Below are positions 15,887 to 24,605 of a stretch of 37,352 bases of DNA, in pieces. Location of the stretch: the NCBI GenBank assembly GCA_036732755.1, contig DAINBU010000045.1:1-37352 (forward strand), written 5' to 3'. The notes under the pieces were generated by a model. The model ran no database searches, was not told the origin of the DNA, and saw only the letters and a program-made list of their open reading frames with translations. The translations under genes and the position numbers were made by a program. Within the stretch, counting starts at the first letter, position 1, and every line of letters starts with the position of its first letter. The DNA comes from DASRRB01 sp036732755. GTDB lineage: Bacteria; Planctomycetota; B15-G4; SIAN01.

Positions 15887-18800
15887 GTCCCGAGCTCGAG
15901 GCATTCCGCATGTTCGATCTCGAAGCGGCCAGGGTGGACGACCATCCGTTCGCCGCCGTGCGCGTCGAGAACGCGGACGACGAGGCGCTCGCGATTCGGC
16001 CCGTTGTCGAAGCGCAGGACGAGCTCTCCGGCAGGCACCAGGCGCGGCGTCGCGCCGCTCCATTCGTGCGACGGACGCGACTCGCCTTCCGCGGCCCACG
16101 ATCTCCGCGTGCCGTCGGGCTGGAACAACTCGAGCCAGAAGCGGTAGCGGCTCGCCGCAGCGAGACCGGACACGCGGTAGGTGCCGTCGCTCTCCATCCG
16201 GCCCGCGAGGCTGCCGCCGCCATCGTCGGACTCGAGGTGGACCTGGGCTTCGTGGAACGGCGGTAGATCGGCGACCGCGATCTTGCCGCGCGCTTCGAGG
16301 CTGGCCGGGACCGCGATGGCGAGGGTCGTCGCGCGATCCGCTTCGACGGCGACCGGTCGTGACGAACTGGCGGCGCCTGGAAGGTAGAGCCGAAGATCCC
16401 AGATTCCGGCCGGCACGTGTTCGAACAGGTATCGACCCGGCGCGATCGCGCGGGCTTGGAATCCCCGCTCTCCATCGCGCTCGAGCGTCGCGCTGCCGCC
16501 ACGAAACGCCGGCCGTCCCGAATCGGCGAGAGTGAGTTGGAGCTCGACGTTGCCGTATCCCGCGGCTTTCTCCATTTCCGCCGATGGCGAATAGAACGGC
16601 TCAGTGGAGCGCGGAAAGACGATCTCGACGTCCGACGACTCGTCACGCACGTTCGCGACGACCACCACCGTCGGCGTCCTCGCGTCAAACCTCCGGACGG
16701 CGGCGACGTGCCACGGACCGGCCCCGAGCCCGCGAACCGTGAAGCGGCCCGAACCGGCCGTGGCGTCGTCGAAGGCGGTCTCGGAGTGCGGTCCCTTGTC
16801 GTATTGGTCCGATCGCAGTGCCGCGGCAAACCGCTCCGCAGCTTCAGTCGCCGACACGGCGAAGACCCGCGCCGCTCCCGGTTTCCCGTCGACGTCGAGG
16901 ATCCGCCCGTGCAGGTGGTGTTCCGGGGCCAGCCTGAGGTCGATGGCCGTCTCGCCGGGTTCGACCTTGCGCTCGAGGAACGCGAAGCCGACCGCGTCGA
17001 CCGTGATCGAAGCGCGCGAGGTCTGGGCGACCAGCGATCGATCGTCCACGAAGAAGCAACGCCCCGTCGCACCCGAACGCATCGGGTCGTCGCGGAGCTT
17101 CCGGCCGCGTCCGTCGAATCTCCAGCGTTGGACGATCGCGTCGGGGACGCCGTTTCCCGATTCGTCGAACACGCGAATGACGGTGATGTCGGGCAGCCTC
17201 AGGACAAGATCCTCGGCGTCGACGATGCGCCCCGCTTCGAGCGGGACGAGGCGGTTCGTGGTTGCGACCGACCAACCCAGATTGAACTCGATTTCCGCGT
17301 TGATCGGGACCGTCGTCGCCGCGCCGTTCGAGATCAGGAGGTCGCGCAGCTCGTAGCGTCCTTCGTCGTCCGTGATCGTCCGGTCGACCCGCTTCGAGCC
17401 GAGGTCGCCGCGCTCCCACCACAGCACGGAGGGGAGGCCGGCCGGAGTCACGAGCACGCCGGCGATCGGGCGACCGAGCGGATCGACGACGCGTCCGCGC
17501 ACGCCGCCCGTTTCGCCGAGCCGCAGCTCGAACGAGAGCTCTTCGCCCTCTTCGGGGACGTCGAGCGCGAACTGGTCGCGACCGCCGCCGTTCACGGACG
17601 CGCACAGCGATCCTAGGAGCGCCCGCTCCATGCCGGCCCATCCGCTGGCGCCGATGGCATGGACGCCCCAGGCCGGGACGTGCTCGAACGCGAAGCTGCC
17701 GTCCGTCGCGGAACGCGTCCGCAGCTCGATCTCGGCGCGCCGCCGGATCATCAGCGGGATCCAGACGTCCGCGCCGCCGATGGGCGAGCCGTTCGCACGG
17801 TCGACGACGCGGCCGCGCACCGTCGCCCCGTGCCCGAGCCAGGCGTCAAACGTCCACAGCCGCTCGCCGCTCTCCCGTGCGTTCCCGATCGCAGGCAGAT
17901 CCACCGGGGCGAATCCGTCGGCGCGGACGGTGATCCACACTGATCCCGGCCTGAACCGTTCGAGTTGTAGCTCGACCCCCACGAACGGCGCGAGTTCGTA
18001 GCGACCGTCCTTTCCCGATCTCGTCTCGACCCGCAGCTGCCTCCGCGCATCGAGGACCGTCGCGACGACGGCGCCCTCGATCGGCGTGCCCTCGAGGTCG
18101 CGCACGACGCCGCGCAGCGTCCCGCCCTTCTCGAGCGTGAGCGAGATCGAGTCGCCGCCGCGGGCCCGTTGCCAGAACGCCGGCACGTACCCGTCCGCGG
18201 TCGCGGCGAGATCGACGAGCGGGGGGCCGGCGACGGCGCGAAGCGGCACGACGCACTCGCCGGTCTCCGACGTCGTCGCCGTCGATCCGGCCACGAACTC
18301 GAACGGGCTCGGTGGTCGCTCGCGCTCTTCGAGCGTGCGCGCCGGCTCGGGCACGAGCACGCCGACGTGCGCCCCCTCGATCGGTGCGCCGTCCCTGTCC
18401 GTCACGCGCACGCGGATCTTCGCGCGATCAGGCGCGGGCGCTCCGCCGGAGGCGCTCGCGCGCGTCGCTTCCGTCGAAGTCGTCAACCCGTCCATCGCGC
18501 CGTTTGCAGCAGCCCCACGAGCAGCGACGTCGCTCGCTCCGCTGCGACCGCCTCGACTCATCGACGATCGGGTCTCGACGACGGCCACTACCGCGCACGC
18601 CACCACCGCCACCCCGATCGCGACCTTCGCCTTCANNNNNNNNNNGCTGATCCTGGCCGCCGTCGCCACCATCCGCAGCCAGACCACCGTCCCGCTGCAA
18701 TTCGCCTTCACCGACATCGCCACACCCCCGACCACGCCCCCCGCGACCGTCCCCCCGAGCACGAGCTTCGTCGCCGCCGCTCGCATCCCGGGGTCGATCA

Positions 18801-19323
18801 GCCCCACCAGCGCGAACGCCCCACTCCCCTTCCGCTGCACCAGCTCCGCCCGCAGCAGCTCGAGCCCCCGCTTCAATCGCGTGCGCACCGTCTCCACCGG
18901 CACCCCGGTCCTCTTCGCGATCGCCCCCGGCTTCTGGTTCTCGAAGAAGCGCAGCAGCACGGTCGTGCGATAGGGCTCGGCGAGCGCGAGGACGGCGCCG
19001 ACGACTTGATGGTGCTGTGCGGTGCGGGCGACGACTTCGTCGGCGGCGGGCTCAGATTCGGGATGGGCGGTCGCGCGCTCGAGCGATTGCCGGCGCGCGT
19101 CGCCTCGCGACCAGGAGCGCGCGACGTTGCGCGCCACGGTCGCGAGCCACGCGCGGGGATGGTCGACGCGGGCGGGCGCACGCTGCAGCGCTTCGAGCAG
19201 CGTCTGCTGCGTCACGTCGTCGGCGCGCGCGGCGTCGAGCACGAGGGTGCCGGCGAGCCGCCGCAGCCACGCGACGTGCTCGAGCAGCCGTTCCGGAGAA
19301 GGCGGGCTCGACGACGATTCCAT
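15772..19323 (-). CDS. ECF sigma factor fused to membrane segment and carboxypeptidase-regulatory-like domains
   Basis: The frame encodes about 1183 residues across an assembly gap. Residues 11-80 are sigma region 2 (LLEHVAWLRRLAGTLVLDAARADDVTQQTLLEAL, then HPRAWLATVARNVARSW), and residues 108-160 are region 4 (YRTTVLLRFFENQKPGAIAKRTGVPVETVRTRLKRGLELL). A hydrophobic stretch follows, and a membrane segment at about 233-249 (AIGVAVVACAVVAVV). The remaining 900 residues are beta-sandwich repeats of carboxypeptidase-regulatory type, with patterns such as VTDRDGAPIEGAHVGV, VRDLEGTPIEGAVVAT, GVRGRVVDPLGRPIAGVLV and GSFAFEHVPAWG. Such one-piece transmembrane sigma factors are a known planctomycetal theme; here a signal sensed outside would control an inner sigma domain. 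ATG 19323 is preferred to GTG 19362 because of the GGGAGAG upstream. The gap leaves the fusion formally unproven. Confidence 0.8.
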   Translation of the reverse strand: MESSSSPPSPERLLEHVAWLRRLAGTLVLDAARADDVTQQTLLEALQRAPARVDHPRAWLATVARNVARSWSRGDARRQSLERATAHPESEPAADEVVARTAQHHQVVGAVLALAEPYRTTVLLRFFENQKPGAIAKRTGVPVETVRTRLKRGLELLRAELVQRKGSGAFALVGLIDPGMRAAATKLVLGGTVAGGVVGGVAMSVKANCSGTVVWLRMVATAARISXXXXKAKVAIGVAVVACAVVAVVETRSSMSRGGRSGASDVAARGAAANGAMDGLTTSTEATRASASGGAPAPDRAKIRVRVTDRDGAPIEGAHVGVLVPEPARTLEERERPPSPFEFVAGSTATTSETGECVVPLRAVAGPPLVDLAATADGYVPAFWQRARGGDSISLTLEKGGTLRGVVRDLEGTPIEGAVVATVLDARRQLRVETRSGKDGRYELAPFVGVELQLERFRPGSVWITVRADGFAPVDLPAIGNARESGERLWTFDAWLGHGATVRGRVVDRANGSPIGGADVWIPLMIRRRAEIELRTRSATDGSFAFEHVPAWGVHAIGASGWAGMERALLGSLCASVNGGGRDQFALDVPEEGEELSFELRLGETGGVRGRVVDPLGRPIAGVLVTPAGLPSVLWWERGDLGSKRVDRTITDDEGRYELRDLLISNGAATTVPINAEIEFNLGWSVATTNRLVPLEAGRIVDAEDLVLRLPDITVIRVFDESGNGVPDAIVQRWRFDGRGRKLRDDPMRSGATGRCFFVDDRSLVAQTSRASITVDAVGFAFLERKVEPGETAIDLRLAPEHHLHGRILDVDGKPGAARVFAVSATEAAERFAAALRSDQYDKGPHSETAFDDATAGSGRFTVRGLGAGPWHVAAVRRFDARTPTVVVVANVRDESSDVEIVFPRSTEPFYSPSAEMEKAAGYGNVELQLTLADSGRPAFRGGSATLERDGERGFQARAIAPGRYLFEHVPAGIWDLRLYLPGAASSSRPVAVEADRATTLAIAVPASLEARGKIAVADLPPFHEAQVHLESDDGGGSLAGRMESDGTYRVSGLAAASRYRFWLELFQPDGTRRSWAAEGESRPSHEWSGATPRLVPAGELVLRFDNGPNRERLVVRVLDAHGGERMVVHPGRFEIEHAECLELGTYTIRVEADGEPARERKLTLDPEHRNFVTVWLGGIEVR
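18636..18645. other. Assembly gap (10 N) inside the sigma-fusion gene
   Basis: Ten Ns interrupt the sequence between the sigma and membrane parts of the fusion. The 10-base word TTCGCCTTCA ends at the gap (18626-18635) and recurs at 18701-18710, exactly 75 bases on. Joining the two copies removes the gap plus 55 bases, keeps the frame and gives the smooth protein junction VAMSVKAKVAIGVAVV. Confidence 0.95.
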
Positions 19324-19415
19324 CGCAGCGTCCACTCTCCCGTCCGCCCCGCCCTTCGTCACGTCGGGGCGGCGTCGCGGCGAGAGGTGCCGTGCGGCGC
19401 GGAACCGGTTCAGCC

Positions 19416-19432
19416 GCGGGCGCGGCGCCCGC
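19416..19432 (-). terminator. Possible terminator hairpin after the beta-propeller gene
   Basis: GCGGGCGC and GCGCCCGC form perfect 8-base arms separated by one base, 3 bases beyond the stop of the propeller gene. No U-tract follows, so termination is only suggested; the position between two minus-strand genes fits. Confidence 0.35.
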
Positions 19433-19435
19433 CGC

Positions 19436-21610
19436 TCACCGCACGACGACGGGGATCCGGTTCACCGTGTAGTACGCGACCTCGTGCAGCGGCGCCTCGC
19501 CCGCGCGCGAGCGGACGCCGGTGCAGTGGAGCTCGTGGACGTAGTTCGGGCGCAGGTGGTCGAGGGCGACGTGGAGCTGGTCGGGGGCGAGGAGGCGAAG
19601 CTCCCTCACGAGCTGCGGGAGGTTGTCGAGCTCGGCGCAGCCGTAGGCGGGGTGGTACTCGTAGGTCCAGGAGTTGGCGGTCCAGCTCTTCGGGTCGGTG
19701 GCGAGCGCTTCATCGACGGGCTGCGTGAACGTCACGTCGAAGCCGTCGCTCGTGATCGCGAGGCGCTTCATCTCGAAGGGGACGGCGCCGGTGAAGAGGA
19801 CGCGCTCGAGGCAGTCGCGCCGGCCGCCGCGCGCGCCCCAGCCGCGGTCGGTGCCGCCGACCCAGAGCGCGCCGTCCTGCGCGAACGCGAGGCGATGCAC
19901 GCCGGAACGGAATCCCTCGCGGAACGGGAAACACGCGCCTTGCCAGACGCCGTCGACGCATTCGAGCGCCACGCGCATCACCGCCGAGATCGTCTGGTCG
20001 CCGACGAAGATCTGGCCCGTGAACGGCCCGAACTTCCCGTCCGTCTCGTCGACGAGGAAGTCGCTCGCGCTCTGGCCCATGCGCGCGTACGGGAACCAGA
20101 TCGCGGGCGGCGTGATGGCGGGCAGCGGATCGCCGGGCTGGCGGCCGGGCCGGTGCACGAGCGACGCCTGGTGGCCCTGGAAGCTCCCGAACGGCATCGG
20201 CGAGAGCTTGTTGGTCGCGACGTAGTCGCCTTGGTTGTCGGTGTAGGCCATGCCGACGCCGGGGAGGAAGCGCAGCGCATCGGGCGAGCGCAGGCCGTCG
20301 GCCGCGATCTCCCACGTGGCGTCACTCCCTTTCGCATCGGGATGAATGCGGACGGCGCAGCCGCGTGTCGGGACCGGCGCCCCCATCACGGTCGGGCCGT
20401 CGGTGTGGCCGAGGTTGAGCGTGACCCACGCGTCGCCGTCGGCGTCGAAGCGCGGTCCGAAGGCGTACTCGTGGTAGTTGCCCGAGATCTGCCAGGCGTC
20501 GCACACCGTCTCGTAGAGGTCGGCGCGCAGGTCGCCGTCGAGGTCGACGAGGCGGGTGAGCTCGCCGCGCTGCGCGACCCACGCCGCCCAGCCCGACTTC
20601 GCGCGCGGATCGGGGCGCAATTCGACGCCGAGCGGCTCCTGCAGCCCGCTCGCGAACGTCGTGAGCTTCGGCGCGACCGGCGGCAGCGCGCCGGCGCCGT
20701 CGACGACGACGAGGTCGCCGCGCCGTGTCGCGACGATCGGCCGCCCGTCCGGCAGGAGCGCGAGCCCCCCCACCTCGAGCTCCGCCTCCTCGGGCACCGC
20801 GACCGTCGCGATCCGCCAGCTCTTCGCCTCACCTTCGGGGAAGTCCTGCTGCAGCTGCCAGTCGAGCGCCGTGTCGGCGGCGCGCGTGAGCGAGCGCTTC
20901 GGCGCCATCTGGAACGACCAGCCGCCCGCGTCCTGCGCGACCTTCACGAACACATGGTGCAGTCCGGGCGCCAGATGGAGCTCGAGCTTGTGGTCGTTCA
21001 GGTCGAGCACGCGCGTCGTCACGACTTCGATCCGGAGCGCGTCGTCGATCCAGAGCCGCATCCCGTCGTCGCTGCCCGCTTGGAGGCGGAGCGTGAGCGG
21101 CGACTTGTTCTCGAGCGTGCGATGGAGGCAGACGACCTGGTGGTCGTGCGGCCCGCCGCCGAGCAGCGAATTGAACTCGATCGGCTCGAAGCCGTCCGCG
21201 CCGCCGCCGCCGTCCGCCTCCGCGATCGCCCGCCACGCGACCTCGACGCGCTCGCGCATCGGTGCGCCGTGCGGTCCGACGAAGTCCTGGATGCGCGCGA
21301 ATCTCTGCGTGAGGTCGGGCCCCGGCCCGTTCAAGGCGCAGCGCGCGCGCGCGACCTCGGCGGGGTGCGTGTTCGCGAGCCCCTTCGAGCCCTGCGGCTC
21401 CGGAAACGGCCCGACGAACTGCCACGGCCCGAACGTCACCTCGCCGCCGAGCAGCGTGGCTTTCATCGCCGCGCGCGTCTCGTCGAGGGTGGCGAGCTTG
21501 ACGTAGGGCTTGCCGTCGATCGTGAGCGGGGGCGCGGCCTGCTGCACGTTGGATTGCGCGAGCAGCGCGGCGACGATCACGAGCACGGGCGCGAACCCGG
21601 CGGCACTCAC
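19436..21610 (-). CDS. Secreted beta-propeller protein (sorbosone/glucose-dehydrogenase-like)
   Basis: The 724-residue protein has a signal peptide (APVLVIVAALLAQSNVQQA). An N-terminal jelly-roll or PA14-like part follows (FGPWQFVGPFP, LRLQAGSDDGMRLWIDDALR, GLHHVFVKVAQDAGGW). The rest is a beta-propeller of the kind seen in membrane-bound dehydrogenase-like planctomycetal proteins: VGGLALLPDGRPIVATRRGDL, TFASGLQEPLGVELR, GNYHEYAFGPRFDADGDAWVTLNLGH and SGVHRLAFAQDGALWVGGTDRGW. The family includes PQQ-dependent sugar dehydrogenases, but I cannot confirm a cofactor site. Its GTG start overlaps the stop of the penta-haem cytochrome gene (GTGA), so the two are made together and the cytochrome is the natural electron acceptor. 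In related planctomycetal proteins the propeller and the CxxCH haem domain are often one polypeptide; here they are separate genes. Confidence 0.82.
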   Translation of the reverse strand: MSAAGFAPVLVIVAALLAQSNVQQAAPPLTIDGKPYVKLATLDETRAAMKATLLGGEVTFGPWQFVGPFPEPQGSKGLANTHPAEVARARCALNGPGPDLTQRFARIQDFVGPHGAPMRERVEVAWRAIAEADGGGGADGFEPIEFNSLLGGGPHDHQVVCLHRTLENKSPLTLRLQAGSDDGMRLWIDDALRIEVVTTRVLDLNDHKLELHLAPGLHHVFVKVAQDAGGWSFQMAPKRSLTRAADTALDWQLQQDFPEGEAKSWRIATVAVPEEAELEVGGLALLPDGRPIVATRRGDLVVVDGAGALPPVAPKLTTFASGLQEPLGVELRPDPRAKSGWAAWVAQRGELTRLVDLDGDLRADLYETVCDAWQISGNYHEYAFGPRFDADGDAWVTLNLGHTDGPTVMGAPVPTRGCAVRIHPDAKGSDATWEIAADGLRSPDALRFLPGVGMAYTDNQGDYVATNKLSPMPFGSFQGHQASLVHRPGRQPGDPLPAITPPAIWFPYARMGQSASDFLVDETDGKFGPFTGQIFVGDQTISAVMRVALECVDGVWQGACFPFREGFRSGVHRLAFAQDGALWVGGTDRGWGARGGRRDCLERVLFTGAVPFEMKRLAITSDGFDVTFTQPVDEALATDPKSWTANSWTYEYHPAYGCAELDNLPQLVRELRLLAPDQLHVALDHLRPNYVHELHCTGVRSRAGEAPLHEVAYYTVNRIPVVVR

Positions 21611-24534
21611 TCCGCGACCTCGTAATGGATCATGAGCGGGGTGTCGGCCGCGCGCGCGCGGAAGAGGACGATCCCGGTCGCCGCCCCCGCCGGGACGGTC
21701 ATCGGACCGTTCGCGGCGATGCCTCCCGCGGAGTCGCGCGGCTCGCGGAGCATCACGGCGCGCTCGGCCGGTAGTCCGACGACGCGGAACGTCCGCTTGA
21801 AGCGCACGCCCGCCTTCATCGACGGCTCGAAGCGCTCCTCGACCTTTACCGCGTTCGGCTGCGGAGGCGCGTCGAACGGAACCGACGATTCGCGCAGCTC
21901 ATAGAGGAAGGTCGGCGAGCCGTCGGTTTCGATGCGGTAGCCGCCGAACTTCACGCCGTGCGCGCGGCCGCCGTCCAGCGGCCATTGCTCGGCGCTGGGA
22001 AGCTTGGTGAGGTCGAACTTGCCGTCGGGCGTGCGCGCGTCTTTCGGCGCGAGCAGCAGCGCCGGACCCGGCAGTGCGCTCCAGACCAGCGGCCCGAGCT
22101 CCGGCGCAACGTTGCCGCCGCGGCCGTTCCAGACCGGGGCGACGTCGAGGAACTGCCCCGTCCACGCCTCGACGAGGCGGATCTGCTCGGCGTCGAATGC
22201 GAAGTGGAGCCCCTGCGGTGTGCCGACCGCGATGCCGCGGCTGCCGGCGCGCTCGAGGAAGGTGCGGAAGATCACGGGCCGCTCGCCGACGTCGAGCACC
22301 ATCTTCTGGCCGGTCGGCACGCCTTCCGGCGCGGGCATCTCGTTCGCCCGCTCGAACCACGCGCCGAGCGCCTCGATCTGTCGCGTCGCGTCGCCGTCGA
22401 GAATGTCGCGCGCCTCGCTCTTCCCGTCCTGGAAGTAGGTCGGCATGCGCGTGCCCGGCTTCACGCGCAGCGGGGAGAGCGCGTAGCGCCGCCAGAAGTC
22501 GCCGCGGATCCGCTTCGCGAAGGCGAGGAAGTCGAGGCCCGGCGTGCCGGCCGACGGGCGATCCCCGTAGGAGTGGCACGTGATGCAGTTGAGCCCCTCC
22601 TTGCCGACGAGGCGGCGCCCGTCGGTCGCGAGCGCCAGGTCGAACTTCTTCTCGGCGGCGCGCGCCGCGTCGGAGTCGCTGCGCCACTCGCCTTCGAGCG
22701 CGGCGAGGCCGGCCGCGAGCGCCGCGCCGACGTCCGCGCCGAACTTCGGCATGCGCGCCGCGACGTAGGGGCGCGCGCGCGTGCCGTTCGCGACGACCTC
22801 GGCGATCCACGGCGTCTGCAGGCGCGCGCCGACGCCGGTGAGGCGCGGCGGCAGGCGGCCTTCGTCGCCCAAGTCGGCCTCGGCGAGCGCGCGGAAGTAC
22901 GGGACAAGATCGCTCGCGACGCCGCCCTGTCCGTCCTTCTCGTGGCAGGCGAGGCAGCGGAAGGTCGCGACGAGGGTGCGCGCGCGCTCGATCGGGGCCG
23001 CCGCGACCGCCGGGCGCTTCAGCGCGGCGAGCGCGGCGGCGAGCTCGCGGCGCGGCGCGTCGGTGAGGACGTAACGAGGCGCCTTGCCGTGCGCCGGCGC
23101 CTTCGCATCGGCGAGGCAGCCGCGCGACGGGTCGAGGCCTTCGAGCGGCTTCACTCCGATGGGCGCGAGCGGCGGGATCTCCGCCAGGATCGTGTGGCAC
23201 GCGGCGCAGCCGACGCGGTGGAAGACCTCCTTGCCGGCTTCGGCGCGCGCGGGGTCGACGGGACCGGGCGGCGCCGGCGGCGGCGGCGACGTCGGCGGAG
23301 GCTCGGATGGCGGCACGTCCGGCCCGGAAGTCGGCGGCGCGACCGCGGGCGCGGCGGCCGGCGCGCCGAACTTCGTCGCGAGGTAGTGGGCGATCGCGAG
23401 CGCGTCGGGCTCCGAGAGCGCGAGGTCAGGCATGCGGCCGTGCATGCGGACCGCCTTCGGGTCGCGCAGGAACGCCGCGAGCTCGTCGATCCGCCACTTC
23501 TCTTTCAGGTCGCCGAACGGCACGGGCGGCGGCGCGCTCGGCAGTTCGTTCGGGAACGCCGGCTCGGCGTAGGCAGCCTGCGGCGACTCGAACGGCCCGT
23601 GGCAGACGACGCAGCCGTACTCGTGGAAGAGCGTGCGCCCGCGCTCGGCCAGGCTCGGATCGACGGCGATTTCAGTTTGCGCCGACGCCGGCGCCGGCGC
23701 CGGCGCGAGCGATTCGAAGAGCTCGATCAGCGAAGCGACGTCCTGCGTCGCGCTCTCGCCCGCGAGCAGCGCCGGCATCCCGCCGCCGGGATTGCACGCT
23801 TGCGGGTCGGCGATCCAGCGCGCCAGCCACTCGCGTCGCGCGCGCGCCGCGACGCGCTCGAGCGCGATCGGCGGCCGCCGCTCGACGAGCACCGCCGCGG
23901 CGCCGCTCGCGGCGTGACAGTTGACGCAGCCGAGCTCGGTCAGCAGTACGCGGCCGCGCCGCTCCGCGAAGGAGCGCTCGACCTCGGCCTCGAGGTCCTT
24001 CGGGACGCTGACGGCCGTCGCCAGGATCGGCTCGGCGACGAAGCTGCCGTTCGCGCCCTGCATCTCCCAGCGCGTGCGCAGGCGCGCGGGCGCGTCGCCG
24101 CTCCGCTGGAATTCGACGGCGAGGCGGACGGTGCCGCTTTGGAGGTCGACGCCGGCTCCGGCCTGCGTCGCGTCGCGCTCGAGCGACGCCGAGACGAGCG
24201 GCGCGCGCCTGTCGTCGAGCAGCGCGAGCGTCGCCGAGCCGCCGGCGACGTCGACCGTGAAGCGGTAGCGGCCAGGGCGGACGATTCGGACGTCGGCCTC
24301 AAAACGGGCGTACATCCCGTCGGCGGCGACCCTCGCGTCGAGCGACTCGCCGCTCGCGAGGACGAAGGCGGCCTGTTCGGCGTGGGTGACGATGCGCGAC
24401 TGCTTGCTCTTCGCGTCGCTGCAGGTGACGGCCCAGCCGTCCTCGGCGGCGGCGGCGCGGCCGGCGCCGAAGGCGACGACGACGAGGCACGCAGCGGCGA
24501 ACCGCGCGAAACCCGAGGACCCGGTCGCTGACAC
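21607..24534 (-). CDS. Secreted penta-haem cytochrome c protein
   Basis: The 975-residue protein has a signal peptide (residues 10-30, AACLVVVAFGAGRAAAAE) and an N-terminal beta-rich PA14-like part (ADGMYARFEADVRIVRPGRYRFTVDV). Five haem-attachment motifs follow: CVNCH (about 203), CVVCH (308), CAACH (443), CLACH (527) and CITCH (650). Candidate Met ligands follow several of them (GGMP, HGRMPDL, ARMPKF, TRMPTYF). A Pro-rich linker of about 35 residues sits near 398-430. The last 230 residues carry no haem motif and look beta-rich. It should act in periplasmic electron transfer, most simply with the coupled propeller protein. The GTG start follows GGGAGG by 5 bases. It is divergent from the dehydrogenase operon across 71 bases. 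Confidence 0.9.
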   Translation of the reverse strand: MSATGSSGFARFAAACLVVVAFGAGRAAAAEDGWAVTCSDAKSKQSRIVTHAEQAAFVLASGESLDARVAADGMYARFEADVRIVRPGRYRFTVDVAGGSATLALLDDRRAPLVSASLERDATQAGAGVDLQSGTVRLAVEFQRSGDAPARLRTRWEMQGANGSFVAEPILATAVSVPKDLEAEVERSFAERRGRVLLTELGCVNCHAASGAAAVLVERRPPIALERVAARARREWLARWIADPQACNPGGGMPALLAGESATQDVASLIELFESLAPAPAPASAQTEIAVDPSLAERGRTLFHEYGCVVCHGPFESPQAAYAEPAFPNELPSAPPPVPFGDLKEKWRIDELAAFLRDPKAVRMHGRMPDLALSEPDALAIAHYLATKFGAPAAAPAVAPPTSGPDVPPSEPPPTSPPPPAPPGPVDPARAEAGKEVFHRVGCAACHTILAEIPPLAPIGVKPLEGLDPSRGCLADAKAPAHGKAPRYVLTDAPRRELAAALAALKRPAVAAAPIERARTLVATFRCLACHEKDGQGGVASDLVPYFRALAEADLGDEGRLPPRLTGVGARLQTPWIAEVVANGTRARPYVAARMPKFGADVGAALAAGLAALEGEWRSDSDAARAAEKKFDLALATDGRRLVGKEGLNCITCHSYGDRPSAGTPGLDFLAFAKRIRGDFWRRYALSPLRVKPGTRMPTYFQDGKSEARDILDGDATRQIEALGAWFERANEMPAPEGVPTGQKMVLDVGERPVIFRTFLERAGSRGIAVGTPQGLHFAFDAEQIRLVEAWTGQFLDVAPVWNGRGGNVAPELGPLVWSALPGPALLLAPKDARTPDGKFDLTKLPSAEQWPLDGGRAHGVKFGGYRIETDGSPTFLYELRESSVPFDAPPQPNAVKVEERFEPSMKAGVRFKRTFRVVGLPAERAVMLREPRDSAGGIAANGPMTVPAGAATGIVLFRARAADTPLMIHYEVAE

Positions 24535-24569
24535 GCGCTCCTCCCGACTCCCGAGTGAAACCGTCAGGC

Positions 24570-24575
24570 TACACT
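24570..24575 (+). promoter_or_regulatory. -10-like element before the dehydrogenase operon
   Basis: TACACT, preceded by GC, lies so that transcription would start near 24583, ahead of the GGGAGAG ribosome-binding site (24594-24600) and the ATG at 24606. No clear -35 is seen. Confidence 0.4.
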
Positions 24576-24605
24576 CCCCCGCTTCGACTGCGTGGGAGAG
24601 AGCCG

